From Turbatrix aceti (lineage: Eukaryota > Nematoda > Chromadorea > Rhabditida > Panagrolaimidae): a stretch of 17,175 nt of DNA. A program made the translations under genes and the position numbers. Below the pieces are notes generated by a model, which saw nothing but the letters and a program-made list of their open reading frames with translations, made no database searches and had not been told where the DNA came from. The DNA lies in assembly GCA_963969345.1 (NCBI GenBank), contig CAXAKE010000025.1, forward strand, positions 1 to 17,175, written 5' to 3'. Position 1 is the first letter of the stretch; each line of letters opens with the position of its first letter. This document shows positions 1 through 8,501 of the stretch, one piece after another.

Positions 1-2253
1 CCTAAGCCTAAGCCTAAGCCTAAGCCTAAGCCTAAGCCTAAGCCTAAGCCTAAGCCTAACCTAAGCCTAAGCCTAAGCCTAAGCCTAAGCCTAAGCCTAA
101 GCCTAAGCCTAAGCCTAAGCCTAAGCCTAAGCCTAAGCCTAAGCCTAAGCCTAAGCCTAAGCCTAAGCCTAAGCCTAAGCCTAAGCCTAAGCCTAAGCCT
201 AAGCCTAAGCCTAAGCCTAAGCCTAAGCCTAAGCCTAAGCCTAAGCCTAAGCCTAAGCCTAAGCCTAAGCCTAAGCCTAAGCCTAAGCCTAAGCCTAAGC
301 CTAAGCCTAAGCCTAAGCCTAAGCCTAAGCCTAAGCCTAAGCCTAAGCCTAAGCCTAAGCCTAAGCCTAAGCCTAAGCCTAAGCCTAAGCCTAAGCCTAA
401 GCCTAAGCCTAAGCCTAAGCCTAAGCCTAAGCCTAAGCCTAAGCCTAAGCCTAAGCCTAAGCCTAAGCCTAAGCCTAAGCCTAAGCCTAAGCCTAAGCCT
501 AAGCCTAAGCCTAAGCCTAAGCCTAAGCCTAAGCCTAAGCCTAAGCCTAAGCCTAAGCCTAAGCCTAAGCCTAAGCCTAAGCCTAAGCCTAAGCCTAAGC
601 CTAAGCCTAAGCCTAAGCCTAAGCCTAAGCCTAAGCCTAAGCCTAAGCCTAAGCCTAAGCCTAAGCCTAAGCCTAAGCCTAAGCCTAAGCCTAAGCCTAA
701 GCCTAAGCCTAAGCCTAAGCCTAAGCCTAAGCCTAAGCCTAAGCCTAAGCCTAAGCCTAAGCCTAAGCCTAAGCCTAAGCCTAAGCCTAAGCCTAAGCCT
801 AAGCCTAAGCCTAAGCCTAAGCCTAAGCCTAAGCCTAAGCCTAAGCCTAAGCCTAAGCCTAAGCCTAAGCCTAAGCCTAAGCCTAAGCCTAAGCCTAAGC
901 CTAAGCCTAAGCCTAAGCCTAAGCCTAAGCCTAAGCCTAAGCCTAAGCCTAAGCCTAAGCCTAAGCCTAAGCCTAAGCCTAAGCCTAAGCCTAAGCCTAA
1001 GCCTAAGCCTAAGCCTAAGCCTAAGCCTAAGCCTAAGCCTAAGCCTAAGCCTAAGCCTAAGCCTAAGCCTAAGCCTAAGCCTAAGCCTAAGCCTAAGCCT
1101 AAGCCTAAGCCTAAGCCTAAGCCTAAGCCTAAGCCTAAGCCTAAGCCTAAGCCTAAGCCTAAGCCTAAGCCTAAGCCTAAGCCTAAGCCTAAGCCTAAGC
1201 CTAAGCCTAAGCCTAAGCCTAAGCCTAAGCCTAAGCCTAAGCCTAAGCCTAAGCCTAAGCCTAAGCCTAAGCCTAAGCCTAAGCCTAAGCCTAAGCCTAA
1301 GCCTAAGCCTAAGCCTAAGCCTAAGCCTAAGCCTAAGCCTAAGCCTAAGCCTAAGCCTAAGCCTAAGCCTAAGCCTAAGCCTAAGCCTAAGCCTAAGCCT
1401 AAGCCTAAGCCTAAGCCTAAGCCTAAGCCTAAGCCTAAGCCTAAGCCTAAGCCTAAGCCTAAGCCTAAGCCTAAGCCTAAGCCTAAGCCTAAGCCTAAGC
1501 CTAAGCCTAAGCCTAAGCCTAAGCCTAAGCCTAAGCCTAAGCCTAAGCCTAAGCCTAAGCCTAAGCCTAAGCCTAAGCCTAAGCCTAAGCCTAAGCCTAA
1601 GCCTAAGCCTAAGCCTAAGCCTAAGCCTAAGCCTAAGCCTAAGCCTAAGCCTAAGCCTAAGCCTAAGCCTAAGCCTAAGCCTAAGCCTAAGCCTAAGCCT
1701 AAGCCTAAGCCTAAGCCTAAGCCTAAGCCTAAGCCTAAGCCTAAGCCTAAGCCTAAGCCTAAGCCTAAGCCTAAGCCTAAGCCTAAGCCTAAGCCTAAGC
1801 CTAAGCCTAAGCCTAAGCCTAAGCCTAAGCCTAAGCCTAAGCCTAAGCCTAAGCCTAAGCCTAAGCCTAAGCCTAAGCCTAAGCCTAAGCCTAAGCCTAA
1901 GCCTAAGCCTAAGCCTAAGCCTAAGCCTAAGCCTAAGCCTAAGCCTAAGCCTAAGCCTAAGCCTAAGCCTAAGCCTAAGCCTAAGCCTAAGCCTAAGCCT
2001 AAGCCTAAGCCTAAGCCTAAGCCTAAGCCTAAGCCTAAGCCTAAGCCTAAGCCTAAGCCTAAGCCTAAGCCTAAGCCTAAGCCTAAGCCTAAGCCTAAGC
2101 CTAAGCCTAAGCCTAAGCCTAAGCCTAAGCCTAAGCCTAAGCCTAAGCCTAAGCCTAAGCCTAAGCCTAAGCCTAAGCCTAAGCCTAAGCCTAAGCCTAA
2201 GCCTAAGCCTAAGCCTAAGCCTAAGCCTAAGCCTAAGCCTAAGCCTAAGCCTA
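1..2253. repeat. Telomere, (CCTAAG)n / (TTAGGC)n array
   Basis: About 375 head-to-tail copies of CCTAAG, the C-rich strand of the nematode telomere repeat TTAGGC, with the chromosome tip at the left. The array is perfect except for one five-base unit (CCTAA, 55-59) that shifts the register near the distal end. It decays only at 2250-2255, where CCTAAG becomes CCTATA and the foldback element begins. The long Leu-Gly open frame on the minus strand is a by-product of the repeat and is not a gene. Confidence 0.98.
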
Positions 2254-3237
2254 TACCTGTCTTTAATATCGCCAAGTTTCGGACACATTGGATCAAAAAC
2301 AAATTTTTGGCATATCGATTTGTAAGATGTGCGTGTTCACATCTTTAAAGGCAAGACGCTCAACCTTAAATTTTGTTAGGATATAGGCGATCTATGGACT
2401 TTCTATCCCGTAAATAAAATTTCCTAGGTGTATCATTGTTTGGAAGCGATACTTCCTGATTCACGGTAGAACAAACTTCGGCTGACCATGTTTTTTAAAG
2501 GACAGTGCCTGTAGGAGTTGTCTAATTTTTAGTGGTCTCAATATTGGTTGTAAAATTGAGTTGTAAAAGCAAGTCCCGTGGCTTTAAAAGATTGCCTACA
2601 TGTTGCTTTACATCAGGGATAACGATTTACTAAGAACAAAATTGATTCCCCAAAAAATACTAATGACCAATATGATTCACAGATAGACCTCAACGTCGAA
2701 ATATTGAGCTAAACCGAGAAATTTCGTGAACTGCCTAGTTGACGGTAATTACGTTTTGTATTGCTGTCATTTAGTACGATCGCCATTTTAAAATGAAAAT
2801 ACCGTATATTCAATGCCAAATTTTGACCATGCAACACCAGTTTAAAAAATCCCTATGTTGGGGTTAACGCAGATGAAAATTCAACCATCTTGTAAACTCT
2901 GTTAACATTTTTTGATATCAACATAGCCTTTTTAAAACCAATATTGAGAGCACTAAAAATTATACAACGCTTACGGGCATTGTGCTTAGGAAAACAGAGT
3001 CAACCGACTATTGTTCTACCGTGAATCAAGAGCATCGCTTCTAAACAATGATACACACCTAGGAAATTTCGTTTACGGGATAAAAAGTCCATAAGTCGCT
3101 TATATACTAGCAGAATTTGAGGTTGAGCGTCTTGCCTTTAAAGATTTGAACACGCACATCTTACAAATCAATATACCAAAAATTTAATTTTGATCCAATG
3201 TGTCCGAAACTGGGCGATATTAAAGACACTGGTATGG
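2251..3237. mobile_element. Large foldback / inverted-repeat element abutting the telomere
   Basis: The left arm (about 2251-2555) and right arm (about 2931-3237) are reverse complements at roughly 85 percent by eye, with small indels. They stay in register around a centre near 2743, and the central ~375 bp is not clearly paired. Matching landmarks include the CCTAGGTGT block near 2425 against its complement near 3055, and CAATATTGG near 2540 against CCAATATTG near 2938. No coding frame is visible inside. This is the form of a non-autonomous foldback DNA transposon or a subtelomeric inverted duplication. The outer end of the left arm is also the first non-telomeric sequence. Confidence 0.85.
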
Positions 3238-3567
3238 ACGTCCTACCTCAAAAATAAGGACTTCATCCATGGCGTTTAACGGTAGCAAATATTCAAATAT
3301 GTGTTTGCATTTAAACATTTGAGCGCTACTGTAAATCGCAAAGCGGCTAGTTCGCAAAATCATATCCGCTAGCACCTCTCATGAATTCACCGTTCGTCTA
3401 ATTCTAAACCGCACCTAAACTTCCAAGCCCCCAAGGATCTTTCCGCAATAGCTCATAATCCTAATTATCTGCTATTCGATATTTCCGTGAACTTGCAGTA
3501 GAAGCAGAAGCCTAATACTCAGCACCAGACTACAAGTAACGGTTACAAGCATTCATTGGCAAATCAA
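3238..3567. other. Subtelomeric spacer with a short palindrome and diverged repeats
   Basis: No gene is visible. It contains the palindrome at 3272-3339. From about 3422 to 3500 there is a degraded block (TTCCAAGC, AATCCTAAT, GCTATTCG) that recurs in similar order near 4975-5055, so this looks like old subtelomeric repeat material. Confidence 0.5.
3272..3339. repeat. Short imperfect palindrome, about 68 bp
   Basis: The left half starting GCGTTTAACGGTAGC pairs imperfectly with the right half ending GCTACTGTAAATCGC, with a centre near 3305. The size and form resemble short palindromic MITEs of nematodes. No family is assigned. Confidence 0.5.
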
Positions 3568-4318
3568 TTAAACCAAGCAAATTCCAGTGAAACCTACGTG
3601 GACATCATTCGTACCTCCTAACATCTGGTCTAATGATAACTAACCACTGAGTAATGGTGAAATAAATAAATAAATAAATTCCAGTGAAACCAAAAATTAT
3701 ACAACAACTAGACGTTTTGGAACCCATGATTTTTGTTGTTTTTGCCTGGCTGCATTAGGCGGCGATACAGAAGCCAAAACAAAACTAAAACTTTTTTGAT
3801 TTAGGCTGCACGTCAATGTAAAGGTCTTTTTATTTTTACCGTTGCCCTAAAATCTTGCGCACTAATATCCCTGCAATTTCATTTGATTCATAAACCTCTA
3901 TTGTTGTCAAAAAATTCAAACACCCCACTTACTTATCATTTCTGAACAGGTAGGGCCATCGGCATTATGGATTTTGGGTTCAGAATTAAACAGAAAAAGT
4001 CCGAAACGGCATTGGTGATGTCATGGCACCTCACTAGATTTATTAGCACCCCTTCATTGCAATACGGGGCTTTTTACAGAATTTACCAAAGCGCGCGGGA
4101 CAAAAAACCAAAAACAGGGATAAACAAACGTTTACCCAATATCGGGGCACCTTTCAATTGGCGGCACTCCAGTTCGGGTATGTATTCAGTGAATTCTCAG
4201 TTTTGTTTTAGCTCCTGTATAGCCGCCTAAGGCAGCCAGCCAAAAACAAAAAATCATGTGTTCTAAAATACCTAGTTACTGTAAAATTTTTGGTTTTGTT
4301 GAATCCCGCATGGTTTAA
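3568..4318. mobile_element. TTAA-flanked inverted-repeat (MITE-like) element, interrupted by a retroposon
   Basis: The left arm (3568-3594 continuing at 3692-3790) and right arm (about 4195-4318) are inverted repeats. Paired landmarks are AGGCGGC at 3757 with GCCGCCT at 4222, and ACCAAAAATT at 3689 with its complement at 4285. If the 97 bp added at 3595-3691 are subtracted, the outer TTAAACCA (3568) and TGGTTTAA (4311) fall exactly on the same centre of symmetry. Both ends carry TTAA, the target duplication typical of piggyBac-like elements. The ~400-bp interior has an 87-codon frame (3967-4230) that runs into the right arm and has no recognisable content, so I do not call it a gene. Confidence 0.75.
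3579..3691 (+). mobile_element. 5'-truncated non-LTR retroposon, family 1 copy A, with target duplication
   Basis: The 81-bp body (3595-3675) ends in a (TAAA)n tail and is flanked by perfect 16-nt direct repeats AAATTCCAGTGAAACC (3579-3594 and 3676-3691). A duplicated target, a simple-sequence 3' tail and a severe 5' truncation are the signature of target-primed reverse transcription by a LINE. The same 3' end, longer, lies in reverse at 11803-11944. The insertion sits inside the left arm of the TTAA-flanked element, so it is younger than that element. Confidence 0.85.
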
Positions 4319-4404
4319 AAAAATGCTTTCACCCTGTAATAACTTATAGTGCAATATGTTAACAGCAAACAATAGTTCGCTTCTTATCCACAATCCACTA
4401 TTCG

Positions 4405-4544
4405 TCAAAGCCAGATATATACGCTATTCCTTACTTCCCTTCACCTGAGCTATCCGCTATTCTTTATTCGCCTAATATTACGTTGTGAAGTTGGAAATGC
4501 GGTTCAAATTTAAATTACAGTATCTCAGCCGTCATTAAAGTTTT
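4405..4544 (+). repeat. Subtelomeric 140-bp direct repeat, copy 1
   Basis: Colinear, without gaps, with 7144-7283, at about 95 percent identity by eye. A much more diverged relative occurs at about 5107-5190 (GTCAAAGCCAAATAT, CCTGAGATATGCG, TTCGCCTA). No coding content is visible. Confidence 0.85.
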
Positions 4545-5189
4545 TCTAACAGTTGAGCAAACGTTAGGAAGAAAATTTTCTTACACATCGTTTCGTCAGT
4601 TCGGATTGATAATCAGACTATTAGATGACTCAAAAATAATTATTGAAGACGATCATGTTACTAAATCCGACATGTTTTCTGAGTTTTGCCTCTACTCCAA
4701 AAATGAGTTAAAATTTTTTATGCTGTCAAATGAGAAACCAACTTATTAACAATCTACGTTCGATAAATTAGTGAAGTTAACTTTAAAAAAAGAGTTTCTG
4801 ATGTTTTTATGCAATAGCAAGAGATTGTTTAAATACTTTAAACAACAGTAGTATATGTACCCACAATTGAAAAAAATTACTGTCGAGTTTACAATAAATT
4901 TTATTTCTAATCAACGAAAACCGCATTTCTAATTTTACAACGTAATACGTTATTCAAAACGGTTCCAAGCCTACGGTTCCAAGCACCTAATTTCCAATTC
5001 AATAATCCTAATCTTACAGCTATTCGTTATTTTCATTAACCTGCACTATTCTTTCTGTGAACTAGCACTATCCTAAGCCTCAAAACCTAATCCGCAATTT
5101 AAAATTTGTCAAAGCCAAATATGTCCGCATTTCCCTATTTCCCAGAACCTGAGATATGCGTTTTCGCCTATGTCTAAGCTTTACGTTAT
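4545..5189. other. AT-rich subtelomeric spacer with degraded repeats
   Basis: No gene is visible. The first 400 bp are AT-rich and featureless to me. From about 4935 on there are repeated short blocks: GGTTCCAAGC twice (4960-4990), TACGTTATTCAAA near 4946 and 5179, and a diverged copy of the 4405-4544 repeat at about 5107-5190. One isolated telomere-like CCTAAGCC lies near 5071. Confidence 0.5.
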
Positions 5190-5785
5190 TCAAACAAAAT
5201 CGGAAGTCCGTATGTCGTAGCGTAACGCTTTGAGAATCCCCAACCGTAGTTCAATAATACTAGTTTCTAAGCCAATAAGTCTGTTTGAATGAAAATTGAG
5301 CCGTTTTAAAACTCGGAAGATCGCCAGAAGGAATAAAAGCAAAAGCATACCAAACACTATGAAGTACTTACTAAGCGCTATCCAGGCAATTTGCGCATTT
5401 TTAGAAGGGATACCGTAAAGCTGTGCTATAAAACCAACCTGGCAGGGCGCCTTGGCACTCCCTGTAAAAGTTGAGCACGTCTGGAAATTGCAAGTGAATG
5501 GATGTAGACGTGTAGACGTGTAGAGGATGCACGTGTGAGCTGAAAAAGAACAACGCATCATGAATTTATATCATTTTCTATCCAGTATTTTCCAAAATAA
5601 AAGCAACCCACCGGGATCCATACGCCACAACAACACTGATCTCCGTAGACAGGCTCGATGATTGCGCGTCCCACCCGGGACCGGAGCAACAAAACGCGCG
5701 ACCTGCTTGCCGCTTGCTCCGCTGACCAGAATGATGACTTCGCGTCATCAGTCGCTGCCGTGCCAAGAAAACAGCCGCCAAGTCA
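5190..5785. other. Spacer without a convincing gene
   Basis: A 123-codon minus-strand frame (5190-5561) encodes one strongly hydrophobic stretch (FGMLLLLFLLAIF) but has no recognisable domain and no supporting splice or regulatory context. Its N-terminal part lies over a small 9-bp tandem repeat (GTGTAGAC units, 5503-5525). A perfect seven-base-stem hairpin TGATGAC/GTCATCA lies near 5731-5749. The last 200 bp are more GC-rich than the surroundings. Confidence 0.4.
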
Positions 5786-6212
5786 ACGACTTTTCCCGCC
5801 GCAATGCACATCGAATATTGATAAACGCATGAAAAAAAAGTTACCTGCAGTGAAGCACAACTTTGTCCCGCCAAAAACAGAGTCAACTCGCAAAACATGA
5901 TGCACGCAAACGAGCGCACGGTGGAAAGACAGCGTTGTATAAGTGAAGCAGCACAACTTTTTCCCGCCAAAAACAGTCAACTCAGACAAAAAATGATGCG
6001 CACAACTGCAACCCAATCAACAATCACAAACCCAGCCAAACAATTCGATGAATCATCAAGTCGGTTTGGCACAACGCGTGGTAAAGGATAAGGCGTTCTC
6101 GTTGCCTGACTCTCTTCTGCGCATACACTGCTGTCCTTTTGTGAAAGCAATGCTCGCCAATAACAGAAATTTCTGATCGTTTTAAAAAAATGGCGGGAAA
6201 AAAGTGATCCGT
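5786..6212. repeat. Tandem and inverted modules with TTTCCCGCC motifs
   Basis: Four copies of an E2F-like core occur here: 5791-5800, 5862-5877, 5958-5973 and, inverted, 6191-6200. The second and third lie in a tandem unit of about 96 bp: GTGAAGCA, GCACAACTTT, CCCGCCAAAAACAG, TCAACTC and ATGATGC recur in the same order. The inverted copy at 6191 turns 5946-6212 into a possible MITE with CCCGCC termini. Short frames on both strands here are not gene-like. Confidence 0.6.
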
Positions 6213-6257
6213 GTTAATCAAAGAACAAGCCAGGCGAGCCCTTTGGGCCCTGAATGC

Positions 6258-6760
6258 CAAAAACGCATAACAAATGCAAAAAAAATGCAAAGAAATTGCA
6301 AAAAAATGCTAAAAAATGCGAAAAAAAAATGCAAAAAAATGCTAGAAAAATGCAAAAAAATGCAAAAAAACGCACAAAAATGCTAGAAAAGTGCCGAAAA
6401 ACGCTCTAGAATGCCGAAAAACCGCACAAAAATGCCTAAAAACGCCGAAAACGCTAAGATACGCTTTAAAATGCTTACAAACGCCCGAAAAATGCCTAAT
6501 TCGTACCAATAATGCTCAAAACGTTCATATACGCCTGAAAATGCCAATAAATGCTCTAAAATGCCCCTACAAACGCTTAAAAACACCCTAGAATGACAAA
6601 AAACTAAAAATGCCAAAAAAAAGCCGAAGAACGCATAAAAAATGGTAGAAAAATACAAAATGCAAGAAAATTGCTAAAAAAAATGCAAAAAATTCCAAAA
6701 AACGCCCTAAAATGCCAAAAAACTCTCTATAATGCCAAAGAAAATGCCTAAAAAATTCGA
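6258..6760. repeat. Degenerate decamer array, ATGCNNAAAA, phased A-tracts
   Basis: About 500 bp made of units of 9-11 bp with consensus (A)TGC or (A)CGC followed by two variable bases and a run of A. Spacing between successive TGC/CGC cores is mostly ten bases. The variable third base is almost always T or C, as expected if CG and TG interchange. Runs of A once per helical turn should bend DNA. The Asn/Lys-rich and Phe-rich small frames read from it are artefacts of composition. Confidence 0.85.
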
Positions 6761-6771
6761 TTATTGATGAT

Positions 6772-6825
6772 AGCATGAAAAAGAACTCACTTGCAGTGAA
6801 GCTAAACTCTTCCCGCCAGAAACAG
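6772..6825 (+). repeat. Third copy of the CCCGCC module
   Basis: Shares GCATGAAAAA, TGCAGTGAAGC and TTCCCGCCAGAAACAG in order with 5826-5880, so related modules flank the decamer array on both sides. Confidence 0.7.
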
Positions 6826-7143
6826 TTTTTCTGATGTGAGGAACAACAGCGTAGATCGCTGTTTCCTTGGCATGCTACACAGTCAACGATCACGAACTTT
6901 GCCACGAAATTCTTGTCGATTGCATGTTTCGCACAATGCGTAGTTGAGAAAAAAGTTTTCCTTCTATTCGATGCCCGCAATGAGTAAGGCAAAGTCATCA
7001 ACGGCACAAAATGTTGATTTTCGGCACTGATGCAGCTTATCCATGTTTCAGTTAAAGATTCTACAACATCAAATGTTCCGAAAGATCAGTAGCAAAATGT
7101 ATGTCAAATGCCATTCCTTGATTAAAGCGCTAGAGTGAAATGA
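6826..7143. other. Spacer containing a diverged direct repeat of 6008-6078
   Basis: The stretch at about 6880-6950 aligns with about 6008-6078 (TCAACAATCACAAAC against TCAACGATCACGAAC, then GCCA, AATTC, GCACAA-GCGT). The CCCGCC modules and their right flank were therefore duplicated together around the decamer array. No gene is visible in 6950-7143. Confidence 0.5.
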
Positions 7144-7283
7144 TCAAAGCCCGATATATACGCTATTCCTTACATCCCTGCACCTGAGCTATCCGCTATT
7201 CTTTATTCGCCTAATATTACGTTGTGAAGTTGGAAATGCGGTTCAAATTGAAATTACAGTATCCCAACCGTCATTAAAGTTTT
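7144..7283 (+). repeat. Subtelomeric 140-bp direct repeat, copy 2
   Basis: Near-identical to 4405-4544. It stops exactly at the first base of the satellite array (GGACGTC at 7284), which marks a junction. Confidence 0.85.
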
Positions 7284-8173
7284 GGACGTCACGACAAACA
7301 CCTTTTTGCAAGAGAGACAGTTAGTTTTTAATTTTTTTTAAATTTTAAACACCTTTTAGGAGCGGAAAAACACACTACACGGCCCACTTTTACGAGATAC
7401 GTTCAATGGCGTTATCTGTTTTTACGCACCTTTATCACCCAGATCACTAGTGATTTTTGGACGTCTTGACAAACACCTTTTTGCAAGAGAGACAGTGAGT
7501 TTTTAATTTTTTTTTTAATTTTAATCACCTTTTAGGAGCGGAAAAACACATTACACGGACCACTTTTACGAGATACGTTCAATGGCGTTATCTGTTTTTA
7601 CGCACCTTTATCACCCAGATCACTAGTGATTTTTGGACGTCTTGACAAACACCTTTTTGCAAGAGAGACAGTTAGTTTTTAATTTTTTTTTAAATTTTAA
7701 ACACCTTTTAGGAGCGGAAAAACACACTACACGGACCACTTTTACGAGATACGTTCTGTTTTTACGCACCTTTATCACCCCGATCCCTAGTGATATTTGG
7801 ACGTCACGACAAACACCTTTTTGCAAGTTTTAAATTTTTTTTAAATTTTAAACACCTTTTAGGAGCGGAAAAACACACTACACGGACCACTTTTACGAGA
7901 TACGTTCAATGGCGTTATCTGTTTTTACGCACCTTTATCACCCCGATCCCTAGTGCTATTTGGACGTCACGACAAACACCTTTTTGCAAGAAAGACAGTT
8001 AGTTTTTAATTTTTTTTTAATTTTAAACACCTTTTAGGAGCGGAAAAACACATTACACGGACCACTTTTACGAGATACGTTTAATGGCGTTATCTGTTTT
8101 TACGCACCTTTATCACCCAGATCACTAGTGATTTTTGGACGTCACGACAAACACCTTTTTGCAAGAAAGACAG
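7284..8173 (+). repeat. Satellite array, about 175-bp monomer, left block
   Basis: Monomers begin with GGACGTC at 7284, 7459, 7635, 7799, 7962 and 8137 (175, 176, 164, 163 and 175 bp; the last is cut short by the inserted segment). Conserved blocks are GACAAACACCTTTTTGCAAG, an AT-rich stretch, CACCTTTTAGGAGCGGAAAA, CACTTTTACGAGATACGTT and TGTTTTTACGCACCTTTATC. Two recurrent deletions of about 12 bp account for the short units. Small frames read through the monomers are repeat artefacts. Confidence 0.95.
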
Positions 8174-8501
8174 AATTTTTACCTTTCAAGTGAATAATTT
8201 ACCCTTTAAAGTTACGATACAAACACGCGTGTGGCATCAATCGCAAGTCCGTAAAAAGTTGATCCTAAAGCATTTTTCATTGTTTCGATCAGACTACTTT
8301 TGTCACCTCCAGATCACTTCAAAGTTAGTGTCCTACCTTCGCCGTCGTCAGTCAGATTCGACTCTAAATTTATGTATGACCGTAAAGGGCAGCAAAATCA
8401 ACATGTGTGGTCTAGTGGCTTTCCATCGCAGCTACTAATTGCGCCATCTTTTTGCCCAGGTTCAATTCCGTGCCGATTTTTTCTTTTTTTTGACAACAAG
8501 G
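8174..8501. other. Segment of about 330 bp interrupting the satellite
   Basis: Unrelated to the monomer. The distance between flanking monomer starts (8137 to 8642, 505 bp) equals one monomer plus 330 bp, so it behaves as a clean insertion into a single unit. No convincing target duplication is visible at the edges. Its right half carries the tRNA-like Pol III element at 8408-8485, which suggests a SINE. An 82-codon frame (8190-8438) has no recognisable content. Confidence 0.6.
8408..8485 (+). ncRNA. tRNA-like element with Pol III A box, B box and oligo-T
   Basis: TGGTCTAGTGG (8408-8418) is a good A box and GGTTCAATTCC (8459-8469) a textbook B box. Between them CGCAG and TTGCG (8427-8431, 8439-8443) close a seven-base loop CTACTAA that has the form of an anticodon loop (U33, anticodon ACU, A37). 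T-runs from about 8475, typical of Pol III termination, follow. The D stem, T stem and acceptor stem do not pair properly, so a functional tRNA is unlikely. A tRNA-derived SINE head or a decayed tRNA is more likely. Confidence 0.5.

Noticed and set aside
1..2253. CRISPR-like or other spaced repeat array
   Set aside because: No spacers; a simple hexamer repeat of nematode telomere type.
56..2302. 748-codon minus-strand frame of alternating Leu and Gly
   Set aside because: It is the translation of the telomere repeat; a six-base repeat read in frame gives an endless dipeptide.
3967..4230. 87-codon frame inside the TTAA-flanked element
   Set aside because: Too short for a transposase, no recognisable motif, and its end is inverted-repeat arm sequence.
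5071..5080. Interstitial telomere tract
   Set aside because: Only one telomere-like unit (CCTAAGCC); a single match of this length is expected by chance in AT-rich sequence.
5190..5561. 123-codon minus-strand frame with one hydrophobic helix, possibly a chemoreceptor fragment
   Set aside because: Only one hydrophobic segment, no family motif, no splice evidence; left as part of the spacer.
6204..6658. Lys/Asn-rich plus-strand and Phe-rich minus-strand frames
   Set aside because: Composition artefacts of the A-rich decamer array.
8408..8485. Functional tRNA with anticodon ACU
   Set aside because: D, T and acceptor stems do not pair, so I call only a tRNA-like Pol III element.
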